Below are positions 28,099 through 36,447 of a DNA stretch of 64,000 bases, one piece after another. Numbering within the stretch: the first letter of the stretch is position 1; each line of letters opens with the position of its first letter. Both the position numbers and the translations under genes were made by a program. Source of the stretch: Pirellulaceae bacterium (lineage in GTDB: Bacteria > Planctomycetota > Planctomycetia > Pirellulales > Pirellulaceae); NCBI GenBank assembly GCA_022448315.1, contig JAKVCA010000002.1, forward strand, positions 3,149 to 67,148, read 5' to 3'. The notes beneath the pieces are model-generated. The model saw only the letters and a program-made list of their open reading frames with translations, did not search any database and was not told the DNA's origin.

Positions 28099-29328
28099 TT
28101 AGTGGTTGGTGGCGTTCTTTTCCGACGGCATCAGTTCGAGCATGGCTTCAGCAAAACCCTTGCCGATCTGGCTCATGATTTTCACCGACCCGAGGTAGTG
28201 GTACTCCGCGTTTGACGCACCGTTCGTCAGCAACTCAAGCTGTGGTTTGGTCAATCGCTCGGACCGATTTTCTAAGATCATGGCTTGCAATTCCGCTCGA
28301 TTCTTTCCCTCCATTTCTGCCTTCTTTTTGAGCTCGGCTTGAATCTTGGAATCGTCAGTGCGGAGCCGCTTGAGTTCCATGTCCCAGTATTGATCGGTCC
28401 AGACAGCCGTCACGTTTTCCTCAAATTCAGGCATGCTCGCGGGAGCGGCCATAGCGGTCCGAAAATTATTGTGGATGCCTCGATATCTTTGTTCGTTTTC
28501 AGTGTATTTTTCGGTCGGACCGCCCACTCCCAGAACACCGATCACAATGGGTAACTCGGGTGCTGAGAGGTCTTTTCGAACGTCCCGAATAAAGTGGGCC
28601 ATGACGTCACTGTACTTTTGATATCCTCCCTCCTGGTCCCTTTTGGGGTAGGTTCCGCGGTCGACCATATCGTTCCAGCCCTGGAACCAGACGAGTCCAG
28701 CCAGCTCATGGCCCTCCGTTTGATCGTACTCGGGATAAACACGCCCGATGTCACTAAGCACATGCTGCACATGTTCCAACATCAGGCGGTAGTAAACACC
28801 GGTCGCATCATCTTTTTGTTTCTGTTGCTCAGCAACCTCTTTGTCCTGTTTGGCAAAGTTTTCTAACTGGTTTTCATTGAACGTGTACGGGCCCGCACTG
28901 GGGGTGCGAAAATCCGTATTCAAGCTTTTGCCACCCCATGCGGTTTTGATAATCAAAATGGGCTCTTGCAGCGTTTTGTGCATGTAGATTCCGAAGGAGA
29001 ACTCGGGGCCAATCTTCGGGATTTGAGATTCGGCACCGAAGCCGACGGTCAAGCGGCCCATTTTTTCGTCCTTCGACGAGCCAATTGAGGAGATCCAGAC
29101 ATCTTCGCAAACAACGGGACTTCCGTCTTTGTTTTGCAAATCGTTGAGTAGAGGAGCGGTGGCTGGATCCAGACCCATCACCTCCATGGTTTTGATCTGG
29201 GCATGACCCTGCATGTTGGATTGACCGACAAGGATGAAGACCTTCAAAGGTTTTGCCTGAAGGCTCGAAATGCCAACCGAAGTGGTTAACGCAAGGCCAA
29301 GTGAAAGGAGAAGTCGAAACGCAGTCAT
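28099..29328 (-). CDS. Sialate O-acetylesterase-like SGNH esterase with long C-terminal helical region (409 aa)
   Basis: The signal peptide is at residues 4-25. The SGNH/CE6-type start KVFILVGQSNMQGHA has the GQSN nucleophile Ser37. Further blocks are IKTAWGGKSL (oxyanion Gly), LVWFQGWNDM (the usual QGExD appears as QGWND) and a C-terminal His block NAEYHYLGSVKIM. Between about 300 and 380 lies a charged, probably helical stretch (KIQAELKKKAEMEGKNRAELQAM), an insertion before the His block. The family removes O-acetyl groups from sialic acids or from acetylated xylan-like glycans; in Planctomycetota the substrate is unproven. A second, shorter SGNH esterase lies upstream at 79 bases in the same direction, so the two form a likely operon. 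The ATG at 29328 starts the signal peptide. Confidence 0.87.
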   Translation of the reverse strand: MTAFRLLLSLGLALTTSVGISSLQAKPLKVFILVGQSNMQGHAQIKTMEVMGLDPATAPLLNDLQNKDGSPVVCEDVWISSIGSSKDEKMGRLTVGFGAESQIPKIGPEFSFGIYMHKTLQEPILIIKTAWGGKSLNTDFRTPSAGPYTFNENQLENFAKQDKEVAEQQKQKDDATGVYYRLMLEHVQHVLSDIGRVYPEYDQTEGHELAGLVWFQGWNDMVDRGTYPKRDQEGGYQKYSDVMAHFIRDVRKDLSAPELPIVIGVLGVGGPTEKYTENEQRYRGIHNNFRTAMAAPASMPEFEENVTAVWTDQYWDMELKRLRTDDSKIQAELKKKAEMEGKNRAELQAMILENRSERLTKPQLELLTNGASNAEYHYLGSVKIMSQIGKGFAEAMLELMPSEKNATNH

Positions 29329-29407
29329 AATTTTTCTCTTTTGGGGCGCGGGAAATTGAATTCTGTTCACGTGACAAATCTTGATATGCCGCCTCTGAAT
29401 TTCGCGG

Positions 29408-30310
29408 TCAGTCGTCCTTCTCCAGTTTGGCCATGGCGTCGGCGAACTGGGTGCCTAGATCGAGGTAGCCAGCGGTGTCATAGTGCCAGGGATCGGAGTA
29501 GCCATAATTGTCGGTCGTGGTCACGAGGGCTGCCGAGGGATCTGTTCCAGCATATTTGGCTTGCGCTGCACGGACAATTTCTCCGTGTTTCCACGTCGGT
29601 GGACTTTTCTGAGAATAGGAAATCTGGCCAATGACAACTGGCAGATCGTCTTGACGAAGCGATGCTCGAATCAGGTTCATGAGACGTGTCAGGTTGCTGT
29701 AGTATCTTTGGGCAATCTCTTCGGTGTAAACGGCATCACTTTCGCCTTGCATCCACAAGATCCCTGAAGGGATCAATCGATCTTGGGTGCCATCGCCATC
29801 AATATCGTTCTGAGCGAAGGCGTATCTGAGAGTTGCCAGAAAGTGGTCGTACTGATTGATCCCATCAAAATCTGGTTCCCAACAACCGAAGTTGCCCGCG
29901 GCATCTTCAGCAATCGAAGTGCCACCCCTCGAATATTTGATCAAAGCGATCTCGCGCTCGGGAAATTGTCGTTGGATCTCTTTCGCGAAACTCAATTCAA
30001 CACCAAATCGATCCGAGTACTGATTTTGCTTGCCATTGGATTTGAACCCGACTCCATGTCCAGGTTGTAAACGTGACCAGCGACCTTTTCCGTCGACCTT
30101 CACGCCATCCGGCGACGTGTTGCCATGGAAGATGTAAACGGGATTCATCAACTCCTTTTGGTCGTCCTTCAACTCGCGGACGAAGCCGTAACCATCCATG
30201 TTGGACTGCCCGCCAAGGTAATAGACATAGTAGTCCGTGGCTTGCAGTGCGGAGGTCCACGCGACGCACCAAAGGGTGGCCGAGGCCACACAGGTCGTCT
30301 TCGAAATCAT
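29408..30310 (-). CDS. Sialate O-acetylesterase-like SGNH (CE6-type) esterase (300 aa)
   Basis: The signal peptide is at residues 1-24 (ending SALQA). The catalytic blocks are complete: block I YYLGGQSNMDGYG with nucleophile Ser36, block II-like IKYSRGGTSI, block III ILWMQGESDA, and block V YSDPWHYDTAGY with an Asp-x-x-His dyad. The length of about 300 is typical of the CE6/Sasa family. It probably deacetylates glycans outside the cytoplasm, making backbones accessible to the sulfatases and GH enzymes around it. An AGGA element about 10 bases upstream supports the ATG at 30310. It is the first gene of a two-gene minus-strand unit with the longer SGNH esterase, and divergent from the sulfatase at 30743 across 432 bases. 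Confidence 0.9.
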   Translation of the reverse strand: MISKTTCVASATLWCVAWTSALQATDYYVYYLGGQSNMDGYGFVRELKDDQKELMNPVYIFHGNTSPDGVKVDGKGRWSRLQPGHGVGFKSNGKQNQYSDRFGVELSFAKEIQRQFPEREIALIKYSRGGTSIAEDAAGNFGCWEPDFDGINQYDHFLATLRYAFAQNDIDGDGTQDRLIPSGILWMQGESDAVYTEEIAQRYYSNLTRLMNLIRASLRQDDLPVVIGQISYSQKSPPTWKHGEIVRAAQAKYAGTDPSAALVTTTDNYGYSDPWHYDTAGYLDLGTQFADAMAKLEKDD

Positions 30311-30742
30311 GGTAATTTTTCCTGGGGTTGTGAGTGGGGAAGTGAATCGCCGACGGGAAAGACTTCGAGGTCAAAGGATCTTTGCCGTGATGATTCCGCC
30401 CTGATTTTAATCCTCCTCGATCCTTGAGGGCAATTCGACGTCTCGAAGGATGAAAAGAAGGCCGCACACATACTCGCCTTAGACAGCGATCTGGCGAGAG
30501 TCCCTGCTACTTTCAGGACGGACAGGACAAGGGTGACCAGAACCCCTGCGCGATCGACCCAGTCATTTTGGATAGGACGGGAGATGCCCCCTTCTGTTGT
30601 GGGCACTGCGTTGTTCGAGTCGAGTTGTTCAGTGGCTGTGGCTCATCCAAAAGGACGCTGAGGAACCGGATGGTGGGGTAAGGTCGAGTCATTCCTGATA
30701 AACTGGACAGGACCTGAAACGAAAGATACTTACCTGTGCAGC
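30311..30742. other. Divergent intergenic region, 432 bases
   Basis: The spacer lies between the minus-strand SGNH esterase and the plus-strand sulfatase. Short open frames exist on both strands but show no signal peptide, family motif or ribosome site. It must hold two promoters; I cannot place them with confidence. Confidence 0.5.
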
Positions 30743-32188
30743 ATGCTCGGTGGTCATCGAAGGACCGGAGGCGGTTGCATCCCAGAGGAGTTACCTCCAA
30801 CGGAGTTTGTTGTGATTGCAACGCCATGGTTGACGGGCGGATTGAGCCTTTTGGTTTTGGTCTGCGGTACCTTTTCAAGTCAAGCCGCAGATCGACCCAA
30901 CATCCTGTTCATGATTGCGGATGATTGTACCTTCCGCGATATCGGTTGTTACGGAGGTCAGGCTTACACTCCGAATATTGACCGTTTGGCCGGGGAGGGC
31001 ATGCAGTTTTCACGCTGCTTTCAGGCGGCACCCATGTGTTCGCCAACGCGTCACCATATCTACACGGGCCTTTATCCGGTAAAAAGCGGTGCGTATCCCA
31101 ATCACACCTACGTGGATACTGGTACCCAAAGTGTGGTTCAGTACCTGAAGCCATTGGGCTACCGGGTAGCGCAAAGCGGGAAGACCCACGTAGCTCCTTG
31201 GCAAATCTTCAATTGGAAGCGACTTGGAAAGGGGCAGAATCCCGATTTTAAACTCGTTGACAACTTCCTGGGTGACTGCCAAAAGGCCGGGAAGCCCTTC
31301 TGTCTGTTTCTTTGTTCCAACGAACCGCATTCACCCTGGAACAAGGGAGATCCTAGCCGTTACCCACCGAATGAGATCAAACTGCCTCCCTATCTCGTGG
31401 ATACTCCTGAAACCCGTGATGGGATGTCTCGTTATCTGGCGGAGATCACCTACTACGACTCGCAGGTGGGGCAGGCGATGGAACTCCTCAATAAGCATGA
31501 CTGCGTTGAAGAGACGTTGGTGATCGTGGTGAGTGAACAGGGAAGTTCAATGCCATTCGCAAAATGGACATGTTACGACAGTGGTCTCCAGTCGGCCTGT
31601 TTGATTCGGTGGCCTGACCACGTTGAAGCGGGATCCAAAAATCCGGCAATGATCGAATACGTCGACTTCCTTCCCACCATGATCGAAGTCGCAGGAGGGG
31701 AGGTCCCAGAAATTCTGGACGGAACAAGCCTGATAAAAGTGCTTGAAGGAGAGACGAAACACAAGTCTTACGTGTTTGGCGAACATACGACGCGCGGCAT
31801 CATCAACGGTTCCAACCATTATGGCATTCGATCCGTCCGCTCCGAAAAATACAAATACATCTGGAATTTTACTCCGGAAGAGAAGTTTCAAAATGTTTGT
31901 ATGAAGTCACGCGAATTTCAAAGTTGGATTGCTGCGGCCAAGCAGGGTCATTCCCATGCGGCGGAACTCGTCAGGCGATACCAGTATCGGCCCGAGATCG
32001 AGTTGTACGATGTCGAGGCGGATCCGTTCGAGATGAATAATCTCGCCGATCAGCCCGGTTACGACGCCGTCAAAAAGGAATTACGTCTGCAGTTGGATCG
32101 ATGGATGAAGCAGTGTGGAGATGAAGGGCAGGCAACGGAGCTTCGAGCACTTGAACGTACGAAAAACGGACAAAAGAAATCGAATTAA
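30743..32188 (+). CDS. Exported type I sulfatase, heparan N-sulfatase-like (481 aa)
   Basis: The core has RPNILFMIADDCTFRDIGCYG at 51-71, formylglycine motif C-S-P-T-R at 99-103 (APMCSPTRHHIYTGLYP), AQSGKTHVAP with GK-x-H, CSNEPHSPW and VVSEQGSSMPFAKW. The DCTFRD element, HHIYTG and the SEQGS-KWTCYDSG segment fit the N-sulfoglucosamine sulfohydrolase-like group (S1_8), so removal of N- or O-sulfate from glucosamine-type sugars is likely but unproven. The hydrophobic signal spans residues 30-48. The ATG at 30743 gives an unusually long polar leader; a GTG at 30812 with a CGGAG box 6 bases upstream would give a neat signal peptide and may be the true start. It is followed by a truncated sulfatase stub. 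Confidence 0.88.
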   Translation: MLGGHRRTGGGCIPEELPPTEFVVIATPWLTGGLSLLVLVCGTFSSQAADRPNILFMIADDCTFRDIGCYGGQAYTPNIDRLAGEGMQFSRCFQAAPMCSPTRHHIYTGLYPVKSGAYPNHTYVDTGTQSVVQYLKPLGYRVAQSGKTHVAPWQIFNWKRLGKGQNPDFKLVDNFLGDCQKAGKPFCLFLCSNEPHSPWNKGDPSRYPPNEIKLPPYLVDTPETRDGMSRYLAEITYYDSQVGQAMELLNKHDCVEETLVIVVSEQGSSMPFAKWTCYDSGLQSACLIRWPDHVEAGSKNPAMIEYVDFLPTMIEVAGGEVPEILDGTSLIKVLEGETKHKSYVFGEHTTRGIINGSNHYGIRSVRSEKYKYIWNFTPEEKFQNVCMKSREFQSWIAAAKQGHSHAAELVRRYQYRPEIELYDVEADPFEMNNLADQPGYDAVKKELRLQLDRWMKQCGDEGQATELRALERTKNGQKKSN

Positions 32189-32244
32189 AATCGCGGGGCG
32201 ATGGGAAATCACCGCGTGTTTTTCCACAGGGATGAGGTGGTTGG

Positions 32245-32547
32245 ATGAATGGGGTTCGACGAGCCTGTGGCTCCGTGGGTTTCGCGTGGATCGGAGTGCT
32301 TTTGCTGTGTAGTCAGATTCACGCTCAGAGGCTCACGGTCACACGGTCGAAGGATGTCGAATCCGCAGAGCATCGTCGACCTCCGAATGTCCTCTTTATC
32401 GCTGTCGATGATCTTAGCTGCGCTCTGGGATGTTACGGCGATGTTCTGGCGCAGACTCCCAATATCGATCGGCTCGCCTTTAGAGACATGGGCCATTGCG
32501 ACGAGAACCTTGTTAGAATTTTGCGTGGTTGGCCTTTTATTCACTGA
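32245..32547 (+). pseudogene. Truncated sulfatase: N-terminal stub only
   Basis: ATG at 32245, with an AGGTGG box just upstream, starts a signal peptide (residues 10-28, ending SQIHAQ). A typical sulfatase N-terminus follows: [12 protein letters not shown] at 46-57, LGCYGD and TPNIDRLA at about 71-78. This pattern resembles iduronate-2-sulfatase-like (S1_7) enzymes. Homology stops at about base 32480; the remaining 22 codons are unrelated, and no formylglycine motif follows. The lactonase gene begins 16 bases after the stop. An internal deletion that removed about 85% of the gene and fused its head to the lactonase upstream region is the simplest reading. Export without catalytic residues makes function unlikely. 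Confidence 0.75.
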
Positions 32548-32563
32548 AATAGGTATTCGCCCG

Positions 32564-33832
32564 ATGAATTTAAGATCTTCGATTGGCGCTTCGCTCCCTT
32601 GGTTTTTAGCGCATGGAGCAATGGCATGTCTGATGGCGGGTTTGTTCTCGGGTCGGTTGGCTGCCCAAGAGCCAAAACAACCCCTGATGGCCTATGTCGG
32701 TACCTTCAGTTCGCCACTTGGGGACGTCTTGCCGACTCAGGTGGATTTGCCGCCCGGGAATGGTCGGGGGATTCACTGTTTTCGGGTCAACCGAAAGACG
32801 GGAGCACTGACTTCTACGGGGACGTTTGATTTGGGGACCAGTCCAAGTTGTGTGGTCGCTAACGCAGCCGGGACTCGACTGTACTCTTCCAACGAAACCG
32901 ATCGTGTCAACGACGAGGGTGAAGGCTCTGTGAGCTCCTTTGCAATCTCACCGGTGGACGGGTCTCTCACCATGTTGAATACCGTTCCTTCCGGTGGAGC
33001 GGGACCCACTTATTTGAGTATTCATCCTTCGGGCAAGTATCTTCTGGTCGCCAATTATTTTGGCGGCTCGGTTTCCGTTTTGCCGATTCTTCCCGACGGA
33101 CAACTTGGGCTCGCGACGGATGTCCAACAGGATGAGGGCGAGATTGGACCGACGACAGCGACTCATGCGCCACCGGGAAGTTTCGCGATCAGCGGGCATG
33201 ACCGAACTCATGCGCACATGATTCAGTCGGACCCCGGTGGAAAGTTCGTGATTCATGTTGATCTGGGGTTGGACCGACTTTACGTCTGGCAATTTGATGC
33301 AGAGCATGGGCGACTGATTCCCGCAAAAACACCGTACGTCGCATTACCTCCCGGTGACGGACCACGGCATTTTCACTTTCACCCTAACGGGAAGTGGTTC
33401 TACTCGATCCAGGAGGAAGGCTCCACAGTCGTCCTATTTGACTACGATGCTGAGGAGGGGAAGTTGACTTCCCGTCAGACCCTGTCCACGCTGCCAGAGG
33501 GATTTGCCGGCAGTAATTTCTGCTCTGAGATTCTGGTTTCACACGATGGGCGTCACGTTTATGTCGGGAACCGGTTGCATGACAGTGTCGGGATCTTCAG
33601 GGTCCTGAAGGACGGAACCTTGGAGTATGTTGGCGAGGAGTGGACCCGTGGTGACTATCCGCGTAGTTTCAACTTTAATCCTGCGGGCAACTTCCTGTAT
33701 GTCTGCAATCAACGGGCGGATCATCTCGCCGTCTTCAACGTGGACAAGGAGACGGGCAAACTGTCGTTCACGGGCGACTATGTGCCGGTTGGGAATCCAT
33801 CCGCCATCACGTTTGTTGATCTAGAACAATAA
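32564..33832 (+). CDS. Exported lactonase family (6-phosphogluconolactonase-like) beta-propeller (422 aa)
   Basis: The signal peptide is at residues 9-35 (ending GRLAAQEP). The remainder matches the seven-bladed lactonase family (PF10282, Pgl/YbhE-type): MAYVGTFSS, GIHCFRVNRKTGALT, SCVVANAAGTRLYSSNE, SYLSIHPSGKYLLVANYFGGSVSVLPI, HAHMIQSDPGGKFVI, GDGPRHFHFHPNGKWFYSIQE, and DYPRSFNFNPAGNFLYVCNQ. The cytosolic Pgl of E. coli hydrolyses 6-phosphogluconolactone; the signal here argues for an extracytoplasmic lactone, so the pathway is uncertain. The ATG at 32564 was chosen because it starts the signal; the same frame is open back to 32249, but that part overlaps the sulfatase stub and has no protein-like features. 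The spacing suggests it now uses what was a downstream region of the deleted sulfatase. Confidence 0.88.
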   Translation: MNLRSSIGASLPWFLAHGAMACLMAGLFSGRLAAQEPKQPLMAYVGTFSSPLGDVLPTQVDLPPGNGRGIHCFRVNRKTGALTSTGTFDLGTSPSCVVANAAGTRLYSSNETDRVNDEGEGSVSSFAISPVDGSLTMLNTVPSGGAGPTYLSIHPSGKYLLVANYFGGSVSVLPILPDGQLGLATDVQQDEGEIGPTTATHAPPGSFAISGHDRTHAHMIQSDPGGKFVIHVDLGLDRLYVWQFDAEHGRLIPAKTPYVALPPGDGPRHFHFHPNGKWFYSIQEEGSTVVLFDYDAEEGKLTSRQTLSTLPEGFAGSNFCSEILVSHDGRHVYVGNRLHDSVGIFRVLKDGTLEYVGEEWTRGDYPRSFNFNPAGNFLYVCNQRADHLAVFNVDKETGKLSFTGDYVPVGNPSAITFVDLEQ

Positions 33833-33944
33833 AGTCGGATTGATCAGGGACGTCGGTCATGGCCTTGAGTTGACTTGATCTGAAAATCTACCGCCATCAA
33901 ATGGGAACGCGGTGCAGTGAAAGCACGAGCCACTGGTCGCGTTA

Positions 33945-35255
33945 TTAAGTTGAGGCCGTGTTGCGGGCGATCCGCTGCAGTTGGATCTGGTGAATCAGGC
34001 TGTCGCATTGTTCGAGGAAAATGGCAAACGTCTGGTCACCGCGAAGTTCTTCCTCGGTCAGTTCTTGCAGCGCCTTCAATTTGATCCGACTGACTTTGGC
34101 CAGCAACTCACTCAGGAGTTTGAGATCCTTGGTTTCGAGAATCTTTTCCTCAATTGAGAGCGTCTGGGTGAGAAATCCATCGAGCCGATCCTTTTGTTGT
34201 TGAATCAGTCGGGAAGTTTCAGCTTCTTTAAGTTTTTTCCATCGAATCCAGAGCAGATAGATACCGGCGCCGAGGGCAAATAACAACTCCTTGGTCGCGG
34301 CAAGCGACTCCATCACGTTCGCCAATTCTCCAACTTCATCGGTGGGGTAGAAATATTGATGGGCGGTCGGATGCATGCCAATCTTGGTCCAGTCCGGCGC
34401 GTCTCTTCTTGAGATAAGCGTCGGCACACTCAACCGGAGACTCTCCTCATGGACCGCTTTGAGCAACGCAGAAACCAGTTTGGGCGATGTTTCGGGTTCG
34501 GCGACAAGATACGCGGTCGTGGCAAGGGTCGGGATTGGTTCACCAGGAACGCTCGGGTGTTTCGAAAAAATCCCGCGAGGTATTTCCGCAGCTCGGAGAA
34601 ACGGGTGGGTCAGGTCAATCGCAGTCGAATTTGTGACTGGCAGCAATTGAAACTGCTGGCTCGCCATCAGCTTTTTGAGATCGGGGTTTTCGAGACCCGC
34701 TGTCACGATCGCAGCGTCCAGGGAAGCGTCGGTTAGAAGATCGATAAAGTAATGATCGGTATCATCAAGATCACTCGGATCCAACATGTAATATTGAAGC
34801 AACTGAATGGCACTGGCCCGGTTGCCAGAACCGACGGTTCCCAGTGAGACGGTATGCCCTTTGAGATCCGCGACAGACTCGATGCCCGAACCTTTTCTCA
34901 CAATAATGAACAGGTACTCAGGGAAAAGGGGGGTGATAATGGACAGGTTTTCAAATGACGTGGCTCCACCCTGAATGATGGCCAGTTCAGCCTTGTGACT
35001 TATCAACAGTTCACGGTTTTCCTCGGAACCTCGAGTCGACTCCACCTCAATTGTGCGATGAATCCCGGACTTCAAGGTGGGGGCGATGATGTCTCCCAAT
35101 CGGTGGTACAGTCCACCGGGCTCTCCCGTCGCAATTCTCACCACCCGAGGAATAGGATTGCGCTGAATAAGCCAGACGAGGACTGAGCTCACCAAGACGA
35201 CCAGCATGGCGATTGAAAACCAGCCGCGAATACTCTGCGTCGATACTGCTTGCAT
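33945..35255 (-). CDS. TAXI-type TRAP transporter substrate-binding protein, membrane anchored, with cytoplasmic coiled coil (436 aa)
   Basis: The N-terminal membrane segment (residues 11-31) is followed by a TAXI solute-binding domain: VVRIATGEPGGLYHRLGDIIAPTL, VESTRGSEENRELL, AELAIIQGG, LFPEYLFIIVRKGSGIESVADLKG, TVSLGTVGSGNRASA. This is the pattern of periplasmic proteins that bind glutamate- or succinate-like acids. Unlike normal TAXI proteins (about 320 residues), it continues with a second membrane segment (LLFALGAGIYLLWI, about 340-355) and about 80 charged helical residues (KEAETSRLIQQQKDRLDGFL...) that should lie in the cytoplasm. No TRAP membrane subunits are nearby. It may sense a ligand and signal inward rather than feed a transporter (inference). 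Confidence 0.85.
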   Translation of the reverse strand: MQAVSTQSIRGWFSIAMLVVLVSSVLVWLIQRNPIPRVVRIATGEPGGLYHRLGDIIAPTLKSGIHRTIEVESTRGSEENRELLISHKAELAIIQGGATSFENLSIITPLFPEYLFIIVRKGSGIESVADLKGHTVSLGTVGSGNRASAIQLLQYYMLDPSDLDDTDHYFIDLLTDASLDAAIVTAGLENPDLKKLMASQQFQLLPVTNSTAIDLTHPFLRAAEIPRGIFSKHPSVPGEPIPTLATTAYLVAEPETSPKLVSALLKAVHEESLRLSVPTLISRRDAPDWTKIGMHPTAHQYFYPTDEVGELANVMESLAATKELLFALGAGIYLLWIRWKKLKEAETSRLIQQQKDRLDGFLTQTLSIEEKILETKDLKLLSELLAKVSRIKLKALQELTEEELRGDQTFAIFLEQCDSLIHQIQLQRIARNTAST

Positions 35256-35428
35256 CTAACGTTCTCGGATCGACAGGAAATGGAAGTCAGCGTGAGATAT
35301 GTGCCCTAGTTTAATGAATTCATCGTCCTAATGTAAAAACACGGAGGTCCATCAGGACTAGAATTCACCGGACTTTCTCCGAGATTAACCTCGGGTGATT
35401 TCCAAGTTTCCAAGATGACGAGGTTGTC

Positions 35429-36193
35429 ATGCCTTTGGATTTTAACCCAACATACCTTGCCCAGTTCCATAGGGATGGATTCGTCCATGTACCGCAGTTT
35501 CTCGGAACTGACGAGGTTGAAGAATTCAATCGTCGTATGGATCGCATCATTTTTGAAGTGGCGCCGTGTCTGGCTCCCGAGGAGGTTTTTTACGAGGATC
35601 TTGGGAAAGCATGGACGCTTAAGCAGATTCAGCAGGTATGGAAACATGATGACTGGATTGCTCACCATTTCCTTGAAGGTGGCTTCAGAATATGGGCTGA
35701 GTCCTTACTGCAGGGGCCGACGATTCCAAAAAATCTCCAGTACTTCAACAAGCCGGGTGGAGTGGGAAAAGCCACGCCTGCGCACCAAGATGGATATTAC
35801 TTCATGCTCAAGCCCTGCGAAGCAGTCACGCTCTGGGTAGCTCTGGAGGATGTTGACGAGGATAATGGATGTGTTCGCTACGTCCCTGGGTCCCATCACT
35901 TTGGGCTTCGTGAGCACCGACGTACGGAAGTCCTTGGGTTCAGTCAGGGGATCGTTAGTTATCCGACTCCTGAGGACCTGAAGCTTGAACTGCCAGTCCC
36001 TGCCAAAGCGGGTGACCTTCTGATTCATCACGCGTTGACCATCCATCGGGCGGATGCAAACCAAAGCCCCAATCGCTCACGCCGAGCCCTCGGGGGTGTT
36101 TATTACAGCGCTGAGGCTATGGAGGACGAGGAGGCTCGAGCGGCTTATCAGCAGCGACTCGCATCAGAAATGAAGCGGGAAGGAATGATCTAA
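35429..36193 (+). CDS. Phytanoyl-CoA dioxygenase (PhyH) family protein (254 aa)
   Basis: It is a cytosolic double-stranded beta-helix Fe(II)/2-oxoglutarate enzyme. Iron ligands are visible as H119-x-D121 (PAHQDGYYFMLKP) and distal His206 (HHALTIHRADAN), followed by NRSRRALGGVYYS with the 2-oxoglutarate-binding Arg. Further marks are GFVHVPQFLGTDEVEEF at the N-terminus, LWVALEDVDEDNGCVRYVPGSHH and KAGDLLIHH. The length of 254 matches the family. It would hydroxylate a small molecule; PhyH-type proteins include enzymes for ectoine, mitomycin and other metabolites, so the substrate is open. A GAGG element 8 bases upstream supports the ATG. It stands alone between the TAXI gene (divergent) and the KDPG aldolase gene, 254 bases downstream. 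Confidence 0.9.
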   Translation: MPLDFNPTYLAQFHRDGFVHVPQFLGTDEVEEFNRRMDRIIFEVAPCLAPEEVFYEDLGKAWTLKQIQQVWKHDDWIAHHFLEGGFRIWAESLLQGPTIPKNLQYFNKPGGVGKATPAHQDGYYFMLKPCEAVTLWVALEDVDEDNGCVRYVPGSHHFGLREHRRTEVLGFSQGIVSYPTPEDLKLELPVPAKAGDLLIHHALTIHRADANQSPNRSRRALGGVYYSAEAMEDEEARAAYQQRLASEMKREGMI

Positions 36194-36447
36194 GCGACGC
36201 TGTCATATGAGAATGCTGTAGCGTCTTCGGATCCCCGTCTTCATCTCAATGCCAGAGACTGGCTGGTGGGATCCACTCGTGAGTCAACTGCGTTATTCTA
36301 TGGGTTTCTCGAAAATTGGTACCGACTCTGAGTAAGGTCGTCGTTGCGGACTTCTTTGGATACAAAGTGAGTCCCTGTCGACAAGAGGCGAACGTGAGAG
36401 CACGGTTGCGATTCGAATACTGCCATTTTCTAGACTGGATAAAAACG

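Noticed and set aside
32249-32563. Upstream open extension of the lactonase frame (105 codons)
   Set aside because: It overlaps the sulfatase stub in another frame and has no signal or domain pattern; the ATG at 32564 starts a clean signal peptide.
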